64,000 nucleotides of DNA from Bacteroidota bacterium. Its GTDB lineage: Bacteria > Bacteroidota > Bacteroidia > AKYH767-A > 2013-40CM-41-45. The stretch covers positions 1-64,000 of the forward strand of contig JADJSV010000009.1 in assembly GCA_016711505.1 (NCBI GenBank), read 5' to 3'. Position numbers and translations under genes: made by a program. Position 1 is the stretch's first letter, and every line of letters begins with the position of its first letter. The notes below the pieces were generated by a model. That model had not been told where the DNA came from and did not search any database. It saw only the letters and a program-made list of their open reading frames with translations. Positions 54,530 through 61,802 of the stretch are shown here, piece by piece.

Positions 54530-55408
54530 ATGCATCTCGATCAACCAAAAGAAGGCAATAAACGCCTCCGCTCCTCTTATGCTTCCTCCATAATCAGCGT
54601 TTCGCTCGTGCTGTTTATGCTGGGTTTGCTTGGTTTATTGATTTTAGATGCAAACAAGATCTCTGACTATGTGAAAGAACACATTCAGTTGAATGTCTAT
54701 TTACAGGAAAATGTCAGTCAGCAAGACTTAAATATGTTTCTACAGGCTTTGAATGAATCAGATTTTGTTCGTTCAGCCAGATATGTTTCCAAAGAAGAAG
54801 CCCTTGACAGTCTGAAGAAAGAACTCGGCGAAGGTGCAATGGGTATGATCGATAATAATCCATTGCCGGCTACGATTGACATCAATCTGAAAGCCAGCTA
54901 TGCCAATCCTGATAGTCTGAAACGAATCAAAGACCAGCTTTCTTCCATTCGTCTGGTTCAGGAAGTAGCATATCAGCAGACGGAGATCAAGAAGATGAAT
55001 GAGAATTTCAGGACAGTTGCAATGGTCATTCTGATCTTTTGCGGATTGTTACTTTTTGTTGCAGTCGTACTGATCAATAATACCATCCGGCTTGCAATGT
55101 ATTCAAAACGTTTCCTGATCAAGAGTATGCAATTGGTTGGCGCAACAAAAGGATTTATCCGGTGGCCATTTTTAAAGAAAGGATTTGTCCATGGTTTTTA
55201 TGCCGGCATCATCAGCAGCATTCTCGTTGGGGTCATCATTTATTTTATCCATACCCAGTTTCCCGATTTCGGTCAGCTTTCCGATCTGAAATTGATTGGA
55301 ATTCTTTTCGGCGGAATGATAGCCATCGGCATTCTTCTTTCGGGATTGAGTACTTTTTTTGCGATCAATCGGTATTTGAGGTTGCATGGGGATGAGCTTT
55401 ATCTTTGA
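54530..55408 (+). CDS. ftsX: Cell division protein FtsX
   Basis: 292 residues with the FtsX layout: a cytoplasmic N-terminus, TM1 ('IISVSLVLFMLGLLGLLIL'), an extracytoplasmic domain (about 45-165, 'YLQENVSQQDLNMFLQALN', 'RYVSKEEALDSLKKELGEG', 'NPLPATIDI'), and three C-terminal TM segments with the FtsX permease signature ('MVILIFCGLLLFVAVVLINNTIRLAMYSKRF.IKSMQLVGATKGFI'). FtsX forms an ABC-type complex with FtsE and controls cell-wall hydrolases at the septum. ftsE is not in the window. It heads a same-strand cluster with DUF3098, uppP, truB and queA, an arrangement common in Bacteroidota. ATG at 54530. Confidence 0.93.
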   Translation: MHLDQPKEGNKRLRSSYASSIISVSLVLFMLGLLGLLILDANKISDYVKEHIQLNVYLQENVSQQDLNMFLQALNESDFVRSARYVSKEEALDSLKKELGEGAMGMIDNNPLPATIDINLKASYANPDSLKRIKDQLSSIRLVQEVAYQQTEIKKMNENFRTVAMVILIFCGLLLFVAVVLINNTIRLAMYSKRFLIKSMQLVGATKGFIRWPFLKKGFVHGFYAGIISSILVGVIIYFIHTQFPDFGQLSDLKLIGILFGGMIAIGILLSGLSTFFAINRYLRLHGDELYL

Positions 55409-55418
55409 AATGGTGATT

Positions 55419-55558
55419 GGTGAGTAGTAAGTGGTGAGTAGCACAGCACGACTTTATAATAACCTGTTTTTCACTGATTTAAGCACCTTTAATAATTGCA
55501 TATTGTTATTTATTAAATCGTACTGTGCGACTCACCACTTACTACTTACTACTTACTA
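55419..55558. repeat. Hairpin with GTGAGTA/GTAAGTG heptamer arms
   Basis: The left arm GGTGAGTAGTAAGTGGTGAG (from 55420) plus TAGCACAGCACGA pairs with TCGTACTGTGCGACTCACCA followed by CTTACTACTTACTA (55518-55558). The loop is about 65 bases. A related half element is at 48589-48618 (GTAAGTAGTGAGTGGTAAGT). It separates ftsX and DUF3098. Confidence 0.65.
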
Positions 55559-55596
55559 TTTTTCCCTATCTTGCGACCCGTTAATAGCAAAAAGCA

Positions 55597-55842
55597 ATGG
55601 CAAAAAAAGAAACTAAATCGAATCTTGACTTTCCGTTTGGGAAGGAGAACCTGACATGGATGTTTATTGGCATCGGAGTTATTTTTGTGGGGTTTTATTT
55701 GATGATAGGTGGCGGTTCAGAGGATCCAAAAGTTTTCAATCCGGAAATTTTCAGTGCACGTAGAATTACTGTTGCACCTGTTTTAGTGATCCTTGGATTG
55801 GCGATTGAAGTGTATGCCATTATGAAAAAGAGTAAAGACTAG
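55597..55842 (+). CDS. DUF3098 small membrane protein
   Basis: 81 residues with two TM segments ('WMFIGIGVIFVGFYLMIG' and 'VAPVLVILGLAIEVYAIM') around a short loop with 'NPEIFSARRITVAP'. It matches DUF3098, a Bacteroidota family found between ftsX and uppP. Function unknown; the position suggests a link to envelope or septum assembly. A TATCTTGC box at 55568 could be its promoter. ATG at 55597. Confidence 0.85.
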   Translation: MAKKETKSNLDFPFGKENLTWMFIGIGVIFVGFYLMIGGGSEDPKVFNPEIFSARRITVAPVLVILGLAIEVYAIMKKSKD

Positions 55843-55904
55843 TTCTTTCACTTTTTTCTAAACGAATTCAACTCAAGAATTGAATTCATTCTATACAATA
55901 ACAA

Positions 55905-56723
55905 ATGACAATTTTCCAGGCCATTATCTTAGCCATCATTGAAGGGCTAACAGAGTTTTTACCTGTCTCTTCTACAGGTCACATGATAATCGGTTCATCG
56001 ATGATGGGAATTGCCTCCGATCCTTTCACAAAATTATTTACTGTGAGTATTCAATTCGGCGCCATTCTTTCGGTAGTAATGATCTATTGGAGAAAATTCA
56101 TTCCCGGAAATAATTTCGCAGAGACGTTTAAGTTTTATAAACGATTAGTAATCGCTTTCATTCCTGCAGCGATAATTGGTTTATTATTCAAGTCAGAGAT
56201 TAATGCACTTCTGGAGAATGTTGTTGTAGTTGCAATTGCATTACTTGTTGGTGGAGTAATATTTATTCTGCTCGACAAATGGTTTGCATATGCAGAAGAG
56301 CGTGGTGAAAATGAACTAAAATCTGACAAGAAAGCATTTGTTATTGGTTGTTTTCAGGTCATAGCAATGATACCGGGAGTATCACGATCAGCGGCAACTA
56401 TCATAGGTGGGTTGACACAAAAGCTGAATAAAAAAGCGGCAGCGGAATTTTCATTCTTCCTTGCTGTTCCTACCATGTTTGCTGCAACTGCAAAAGATCT
56501 TTTAGATTATGTACAGGATGGCGGAGTTGGATTGCAGGGAAATCAGATCATGTTATTAGTGATTGGAAATGTAGTTGCATTTTTTGTTGCACTGTTAGCC
56601 ATCAGATCATTTGTATCTTATCTCACAAAACACGGATTTAAAATTTTCGGATATTATAGGATCATTGTTGGTCTGGCGATTCTCATTCTTTATGGAATGG
56701 GATATAATTTGCAGATCATCTGA
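55905..56723 (+). CDS. uppP: Undecaprenyl-diphosphatase UppP/BacA
   Basis: 272 residues, about seven TM segments. Motif 1 'EGLTEFLPVSSTGHMII' and motif 2 'IPGVSRSAATIIGGL' provide the catalytic Glu, Ser and Arg residues. It dephosphorylates C55-PP to C55-P, recycling the lipid carrier for peptidoglycan, O-antigen and other envelope polymers; overproduction confers bacitracin resistance in E. coli. Its TGA overlaps the truB ATG by one base, so the two are translationally coupled. ATG at 55905. Confidence 0.95.
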   Translation: MTIFQAIILAIIEGLTEFLPVSSTGHMIIGSSMMGIASDPFTKLFTVSIQFGAILSVVMIYWRKFIPGNNFAETFKFYKRLVIAFIPAAIIGLLFKSEINALLENVVVVAIALLVGGVIFILLDKWFAYAEERGENELKSDKKAFVIGCFQVIAMIPGVSRSAATIIGGLTQKLNKKAAAEFSFFLAVPTMFAATAKDLLDYVQDGGVGLQGNQIMLLVIGNVVAFFVALLAIRSFVSYLTKHGFKIFGYYRIIVGLAILILYGMGYNLQII

Positions 56724-57454
56724 TGAGTAATTCAACAGACAGAATTATTCTCATTAACAAACCTCTTCGCTGGACTTCATTCGATGTTGTAAAAAAACTG
56801 AAGAAGCCTTTGCTTGAAGAATATCGTTTACTTTTTCCTGAAGAAGAACGAAAGCTGATCAAGCGATTTAAAGTTGGTCATGCCGGAACATTGGATCCAT
56901 TAGCGACAGGACTTCTTGTACTTTGTACTGGTAAGCTGACAAAGAAGATCAGCGAAATTCAGGATGCAGAAAAAGAATATACAGGAACGATAGTCATAGG
57001 GTCAACGACTGCATCATATGATCTGGAAACTGAGCCGGAGAATTTCCAAAATTTTGATTTTGTCACTGATGAAATGATAAGAACGCTTGCAAAAAATATG
57101 GAAGGAGTTCAACAGCAAACACCACCGATTCATAGTGCGATTAAGGTTGAAGGACGACGAGCTTATGACATGGCCAGAAAAGGAATTGAAGTAGAATTAA
57201 AGTCGCGGGAGATCGAGATCCGTGAATTTGAAATTACCCGTATTGCGCTACCTGAGATCGATTTCAGAATAGTTTGTACCAAGGGTACCTATATCCGTTC
57301 ATTGGCACAGGATTTTGGGAAGAAGCTGGGAACGGGCGGACATCTTTCGGCGCTTTGCAGGACACGCATAGGGAACTATGACTTGAAAAATGCGGTGAAT
57401 CCACTGGATTTTTTGGCTCAAATAACTGAAAACAAGAACGTTAGTTCCGAATAA
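56723..57454 (+). CDS. truB: tRNA pseudouridine(55) synthase TruB
   Basis: 243 residues. The catalytic motif 'GHAGTLDPLATGLLVL' places the nucleophile at Asp58. 'YTGTIVIGSTTASYDLETE' and 'GTYIRSLAQDFGKKLGTGGHLSALCRTRIG' are also typical. It makes pseudouridine at position 55 in the T-loop of tRNAs. Compared with E. coli, the N-terminus has a ~20-residue insert (EYRLLFPEEERKLIKRFKV) common in Bacteroidota, and the C-terminal PUA domain is absent or much reduced. Overlaps uppP by one base. ATG at 56723. Confidence 0.94.
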   Translation: MSNSTDRIILINKPLRWTSFDVVKKLKKPLLEEYRLLFPEEERKLIKRFKVGHAGTLDPLATGLLVLCTGKLTKKISEIQDAEKEYTGTIVIGSTTASYDLETEPENFQNFDFVTDEMIRTLAKNMEGVQQQTPPIHSAIKVEGRRAYDMARKGIEVELKSREIEIREFEITRIALPEIDFRIVCTKGTYIRSLAQDFGKKLGTGGHLSALCRTRIGNYDLKNAVNPLDFLAQITENKNVSSE

Positions 57455-57496
57455 AAATATTAGGTCAAATCCTTTACAAGGGGGGTATCGCTGTAG

Positions 57497-57504
57497 TATA
57501 TTTG
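57497..57504 (+). promoter_or_regulatory. -7 box of queA
   Basis: TATATTTG matches TAnnTTTG fully, 48 bases before the queA ATG. No clear -33 TTTG precedes it. It suggests queA can be transcribed apart from truB. Confidence 0.55.
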
Positions 57505-57552
57505 CCGCCCGTTTGGGGTCAGCCTAACTACCCCAACAATTAAAACCAAACT

Positions 57553-58140
57553 ATGAAATTATCCCAATTTAAAGTGAATGTCCCGGACACTCTGATAGCG
57601 ACCCATCCGGCTAAGAATCGCGAAGATGCACGTTTGATGGTGTTAGACAGAAAGACAGGAAAGATCGAACACAAGCACTTTAAAGACATCCTTGAATATT
57701 TTACTGATGGCGACACGATGGTAGTGAACAACACCCGTGTATTTCCTGCACGTCTTTATGGAAACAAAGAGAAGACCGGAGCAAAGATCGAAGTGTTTTT
57801 ACTTCGTGAATTGAATCGTGAAAGTCGTTTGTGGGATGTGTTGGTTGATCCGGCGCGTAAGATCCGTATCGGGAACAAACTTTATTTCGGTGATGATGAT
57901 CTGTTGGTTGCTGAGGTGATCGACAATACTACATCAAGAGGAAGAACATTGCGTTTTCTTTTCGATGGTCCGTATGAAGAGTTCAAAAAGACAATTACAA
58001 TTTTAGGTAACACTCCACTTCCAAAATACATCAAGCGTAAAGCTGAGCCGGAAGATATGGAACGTTACCAGACAGTTTTGCACGTAACGAAGGAGCAGTT
58101 GCTGCTCCGACAGCAGGATTGCATTTCAGTCTGCCATTAG
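57553..58140 (+). CDS. queA: tRNA preQ1 ribosyltransferase-isomerase QueA, N-terminal part (frame broken at 58076-58079)
   Basis: The first ~178 residues match QueA ('LIATHPAKNREDARLMVLDRKTG', 'TMVVNNTRVFPARLYG', 'GAKIEVFLLRE', 'LPKYIKRKAEPEDMERYQTV'). The last ~18 residues are out of frame. The correct continuation 'FARNEGAVAAPTAGLHF' is found in another frame right after GTTTTG. One extra T in the T4 run at 58076-58079 gives a single QueA of normal length (about 349 residues). QueA transfers and isomerises the ribosyl group of SAM onto preQ1 in the queuosine pathway. A sequence error is likely; queA is not essential, so a real frameshift is also possible. Confidence 0.88.
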   Translation: MKLSQFKVNVPDTLIATHPAKNREDARLMVLDRKTGKIEHKHFKDILEYFTDGDTMVVNNTRVFPARLYGNKEKTGAKIEVFLLRELNRESRLWDVLVDPARKIRIGNKLYFGDDDLLVAEVIDNTTSRGRTLRFLFDGPYEEFKKTITILGNTPLPKYIKRKAEPEDMERYQTVLHVTKEQLLLRQQDCISVCH

Positions 58141-58601
58141 TAAAACGTTTAGAATTGAAAGGCGTGAATTTCGCTGATCTTACTCTACACGTTGGACTGG
58201 GAACTTTCCGTCCGGTGGAAGTAGAAGATCTTACAAAGCACAAGATGGATTCAGAGCAGGTGATCATCACTCCTGAAGCATGTACTATTGTGAATAAAGC
58301 GAAAGCGCAGAAGAAAAAGATCTGTGCAGTTGGAACGACAGTGATGCGTGCAATTGAATCATCTGTATCTACTCAAGGCGAATTAAAACCATTCGACGGC
58401 TGGACAAACAAATTCATTTTCCCGCCATACGATTTCAGTGTAGCAAATTGCATGATCACGAATTTCCACATGCCTGAGTCAACATTGTTGATGATGGTTT
58501 CTGCTTTTGGTGGATATGATAATATCATGAATGCATATAAAGTAGCTATAAAAGAGAAGTATCATTTTTATAGTTATGGGGATGCGATGTTGATTATCTG
58601 A
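58119..58601 (+). CDS. queA: QueA, C-terminal part
   Basis: 160 codons in the frame after the break; the true frame already runs from about 58080. It contains 'GLHFS..LVKRLELKGV.FADLTLHVGLGTFRPVEVEDLTKHKMDSE', 'ICAVGTTVMRAIES', 'GWTNKFIFPPYDF', 'NCMITNFHMPESTLLMMVSAF', the highly conserved C-terminal half of QueA. ATG at 58119 is internal. It overlaps the N-terminal ORF by 22 bases only because the wrong frame runs on. Read both as one gene, 57553-58601. Confidence 0.88.
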   Translation: MHFSLPLVKRLELKGVNFADLTLHVGLGTFRPVEVEDLTKHKMDSEQVIITPEACTIVNKAKAQKKKICAVGTTVMRAIESSVSTQGELKPFDGWTNKFIFPPYDFSVANCMITNFHMPESTLLMMVSAFGGYDNIMNAYKVAIKEKYHFYSYGDAMLII

Positions 58602-58632
58602 TCGAGCTTTTTAATTAGATATTTGAAAATAT

Positions 58633-58672
58633 AAAAGGGATTAAGGTGCGATGCACTTTAATCCCTTTTTAT
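58633..58672 (+). terminator. Rho-independent terminator of the ftsX-queA cluster
   Basis: AAAAGGGATTAAGGTGC (58633-58649) pairs with GCACTTTAATCCCTTTT (58653-58669) with one G-T pair, followed by TTA and T-rich sequence. Confidence 0.88.
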
Positions 58673-58764
58673 TTTGACGGAAATCATGCTTAAGATAATG
58701 TGGATGGCTTTCTATTTTTATTGGTAGGTGATTCTCTTGTCGAATTAACAAGCATTGTCTGTAA

Positions 58765-59381
58765 CCCCGGCAGGAATGTCGCTTGACAGGTTACTGGTTT
58801 GAAAGAGCTTTCTTAATTTCCGCTCAACATTCCGCCTAGCGCGCAGGGTATTTACAAATTTATTCCATGGTGGAAGTTAACCTATATATAATATCAAACG
58901 CGCGCATAAGAAATTGGTAAATGCCCTGCACGCTAGGCGAATGTTAAGCGCAAGCTTGTATGCACTTTCAATAAGTAATACATCAAGCGTCATTCCGCCG
59001 GGGAATAAGGTACAACGTTTAAAAAAACAAAGGGGCTTAAAATGTTTTTACACACCTTAAGCCATTTAATATTTGTAAATTTAAATCGAAGCAATTCCCC
59101 TGCTAAGCGAAATATTGAATCCATCAACTCTCTCCTTTCCATTCCAATTGAAAAACTCGTAACATGATAGGCGGAATATTGAGCGGAAATTAAGAACACA
59201 CTTTCAAATTAAGGGCATCATCAAGCGGTATTCCGCCGGGGAGTTTGGAAGTATTCAGTTAAAAAAAATATTTATTCCATGCATGTGTGACAGTGTATTC
59301 CTAATTCCCCGGCGGAATACCGCTTGAAATTTTCCTGGCATGAAACCGGCTACTTAATATCCGCTCAATATTCCGCCTATC
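58765..59381. repeat. Four copies of a 76-bp two-part inverted element
   Basis: Part A is CCCCGGCGGAATACCGCTTGA-like, part B is CTTAATTTCCGCTCAATA followed by TTCCGCCTATC. Copies: A 58765-58786 with B 58812-58840 (plus); B 58932-58954 with A 58983-59004 (minus); B 59166-59194 with A 59221-59242 (minus); A 59306-59327 with B 59353-59381 (plus). A and B are separated by 25 or 26 bases in the best copies. GGCGGAATA in A and TATTCCGCC in B can pair, so each unit can fold alone. Copies 3 and 4 are closest; 1 and 2 are diverged. Confidence 0.75.
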
Positions 59382-59451
59382 ATTGTACCTTTTATCAATT
59401 TCGAATTCGCAAATGCATAAATTACAATTCCCCTCCCATGCGTCCTTAGAA

Positions 59452-59604
59452 ACCAAAAAGTTCCCCTTCGGGGATGACGATTGCGCGTGTAAAAATTGAT
59501 GAGAGAAAAAAAGAAAAAGTTGCGCCTGCGGCGCAACTTTTTCTTTTTTTCTCTCATCATTATATGACTTTCCGGCCGTCACCCCCGAAGGGGAACTTTT
59601 TGGT
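59452..59604. repeat. Nested hairpins: perfect 29-bp stem inside a second inverted repeat
   Basis: Inner hairpin: 59498-59526 is the exact reverse complement of 59530-59558, with a 3-base loop; the stem runs from GATGAGAG through A-runs to GTTGCGCC. Outer arms ACCAAAAAGTTCCCCTTCGG (from 59452) and its complement (ending 59604) match except for one base. Confidence 0.85.
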
Positions 59605-59742
59605 CTCTGGAAGATTTCGTGGTCATCTATTGGTCAATGTTATCCATTATGTATTTAAAAGAGTATTAAACAAAAAAAATGGTTTAAAATGCAAAGCATC
59701 TTAAACCATTTGAAGCAATTCGAATCACGAATTACAATATTA

Positions 59743-61167
59743 TTATGGAAAAATACCCAACGACTGATAACTCACGCCAAGCTTTCTGATCCCGCTTACA
59801 AACGCTGCAGTACGAAGGTCTTCAATTCGCTTATCCGATTTTTTTATTTCGCGGATCTCGTTGAAAGCGGAGATCATTGTTTCTTCTAATCCGGAACGGA
59901 CAAGATCGATTTCATCAGCACCGTGTGTAATCACTTTTCTCTGGCGGGAATCAAGACTTTTTCCGGTCATCTGTTCAACAGACTTTATCATTTCAAGTGT
60001 TGAGGTTTCCTGGAAACGTTTTTCCATTCTTCCGAAACGGACGTGAGAAAGATTTTTCAGCCATTCGAAATAGGAAACTGTCACACCACCGGCATTCAGA
60101 TAAAGATCCGGAATGATCATTACGTTTTTCTTGTTGAGGATGATCTCTGCGTTTTTTGTTACAGGACCATTGGCACCTTCAGCAATAATTTTTGCTTTGA
60201 TGTTTGGTGCATTCTCTCTTGTGATCTGGTTTTCCAATGCTGCAGGAATTAAAATATCGCATTCCAGTTCAAGCATTGCCATTGCATTCTCATAATTCTT
60301 CGATCCCGGGAAATGAAGGATACTTCCTTTTTCTTTTCTGTGTTTGAAGAGTTCTTCAATGTCTAAACCTTTGTCATTGTAAACACCACCTTCTCTTTCA
60401 ATCACACCGATAACTTTCGCTCCACCTTCCCTGGCAGAATTTTGCCGGTAGAAACCAACATTACCAACTCCCTGTACAATTACAGTCTTGCCCTCGATAC
60501 CTGTTGTCAATCCAATTTCTTTCATGTCCTCAGCGTGACTCAATGCTTCACAGATGCCGAAGAAAATTCCTTGTCCTGTTGCTTCTGTTCTGCCTTGAAT
60601 ACCACCCTGACCTAAAGGTTTTCCGGTAACGCAACCCAATGCATTTATATCGTCATACTTAAAAGTTGCATACGTATCAGCGATCCATGCCATTTCGCGC
60701 GGACCACTTCCGTAATCAGGAGCAGGAACATCTATTCCGGCACCGATCATACTTTTCTTGATCAACTCAGTTGTATATCGACGCGTAATTTTTTCCAGTT
60801 GCTTTACAGTATAGTTCTGCGGATTTACTTTGATCCCGCCTTTTGCTCCACCGAAAGGAACATCAACAACTGCACACTTGAATGTCATCAGTGTTGCAAG
60901 TGCTTTTACTTCTTCTTCATTCACGAATTCACTGTAACGAATCCCGCCTTTTGTAGGTGTCTTATGATGACTGTGCTGAACACGAATTCCTTCGATCACT
61001 TCCAGCTTTCCATCTTTCTCAAGCGGGAAAGAAAATTTATAGATACTGTTACATATTTTTATCTGATGAAGCAGTCCCGGTTCAAAATCCGTCAGGGCTG
61101 CTGCTTTATCAAAGTAAGCCATGACGTCATTATAAAACTTCTGGCCATTCTCTAGATCATTGCTCAT
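59743..61167 (-). CDS. Glu/Leu/Phe/Val dehydrogenase (glutamate dehydrogenase)
   Basis: 474 residues. 'KTPTKGGIRYS' and 'KCAVVDVPFGGAKGGI' hold the substrate and catalytic Lys, 'PAPDYGSGPREMAWIADTY' and 'TGKPLGQGGIQGRTEATGQG' are typical of hexameric glutamate dehydrogenases, and 'VIVQGVGNVGFY' is the NAD(P)-binding Rossmann motif. It interconverts glutamate and 2-oxoglutarate with ammonia in the cytoplasm; cofactor preference is not certain. In the Rossmann region the residues after GFY read RQNSAREGG where AKFC-type sequence is expected; the neighbouring frame contains GCAAAATTCTGC (AKFC), so a compensated pair of one-base indels at 60430-60450 is likely. ATG at 61167 is chosen over an upstream codon at 61218, which adds an unrelated stretch. 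Confidence 0.92.
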   Translation of the reverse strand: MSNDLENGQKFYNDVMAYFDKAAALTDFEPGLLHQIKICNSIYKFSFPLEKDGKLEVIEGIRVQHSHHKTPTKGGIRYSEFVNEEEVKALATLMTFKCAVVDVPFGGAKGGIKVNPQNYTVKQLEKITRRYTTELIKKSMIGAGIDVPAPDYGSGPREMAWIADTYATFKYDDINALGCVTGKPLGQGGIQGRTEATGQGIFFGICEALSHAEDMKEIGLTTGIEGKTVIVQGVGNVGFYRQNSAREGGAKVIGVIEREGGVYNDKGLDIEELFKHRKEKGSILHFPGSKNYENAMAMLELECDILIPAALENQITRENAPNIKAKIIAEGANGPVTKNAEIILNKKNVMIIPDLYLNAGGVTVSYFEWLKNLSHVRFGRMEKRFQETSTLEMIKSVEQMTGKSLDSRQRKVITHGADEIDLVRSGLEETMISAFNEIREIKKSDKRIEDLRTAAFVSGIRKLGVSYQSLGIFP

Positions 61168-61398
61168 AGAAAGAGTTATTTTTTTATGTAAAAATAAGTA
61201 AGTTTTTAGATTGTGCAACTGACGGTTGTAGGAAGTAATTCAACCTTATTCGTTTATTCGTAATCAGAGATTTGAGAATAGGAATTAGATTGAATACCCG
61301 AAAAATTAAAATAGAAAATGCTAGTAATCACAATGTTCAACTAAAAAATAGTGTAGTAATTCTAATGAGTGAAGATTGTTCTTTCAATTAAGAAAACA

Positions 61399-61749
61399 CT
61401 AATCCTGACTTTGCTCACGATTTAGTGCATTGAAAATTGAATTGATCAATGCTAAAATGATGCTGAAGAAAAAGGCAGTCCAGAAACCATCAACATTAAA
61501 GCCGGGAACAATTTTATCAGCAAGTAAAATAAGGCCGGCATTGATGACCAGTAAAAACAAACCGAGAGTAACGATGGTAATGGGTATTGTAAGCACAACT
61601 AAGATCGGTTTTACAATTGCATTGAGCACAGCCATTACAGCAGCAACTAAAAAAGCGGTAACTACAGAATCAACATGAACGCCTTTAAAAAGAAAAGATG
61701 CGATCATAACAGCAAGCGTACTTGTAATTAATTGTGCGAGAAGTTTCAT
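61399..61749 (-). CDS. Phage holin family 4-like small membrane protein
   Basis: 116 residues with four TM segments ('LITSTLAVMIASFLF', 'VTAFLVAAVMAVLNAIVKPILVVLTIPITIVTLGLFLLVINAGLILLAD', 'WTAFFFSIILALINSIF'). It matches Pfam Phage_holin_4_2 ('NA.VKPIL..LTIPIT..TLGLF.LVINA'). Members are common bacterial chromosomal membrane proteins; the phage label comes from remote similarity and no phage genes are near. Function unknown. ATG at 61749. It lies 28 bases downstream of the true recJ stop (61777) on the same strand and may be cotranscribed. Confidence 0.85.
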   Translation of the reverse strand: MKLLAQLITSTLAVMIASFLFKGVHVDSVVTAFLVAAVMAVLNAIVKPILVVLTIPITIVTLGLFLLVINAGLILLADKIVPGFNVDGFWTAFFFSIILALINSIFNALNREQSQD

Positions 61750-61802
61750 GATTGATGTCGATTAAACAGTTAACGACTATTTCAATTTAATATCCTTTAC
61801 AT

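Larger units (their letters stand above)
58673..59742. other. Gene-free, repeat-rich 1.07-kb region
   Basis: No gene is supported. The region is filled by four copies of a ~76-bp inverted unit (58765-59381) and a nested hairpin (59452-59604). ORFs crossing it are made of the repeats. Confidence 0.65.

Noticed and set aside
59301..59704. ORFs of 68-93 aa around the nested hairpin
   Set aside because: They encode the hairpin arms (ERKKEKVAP on both strands) and show no protein-like conservation.
61399..61749. Prophage remnant suggested by the holin-family protein
   Set aside because: No other phage gene, integrase or att site is near, and this family is common as a chromosomal gene.
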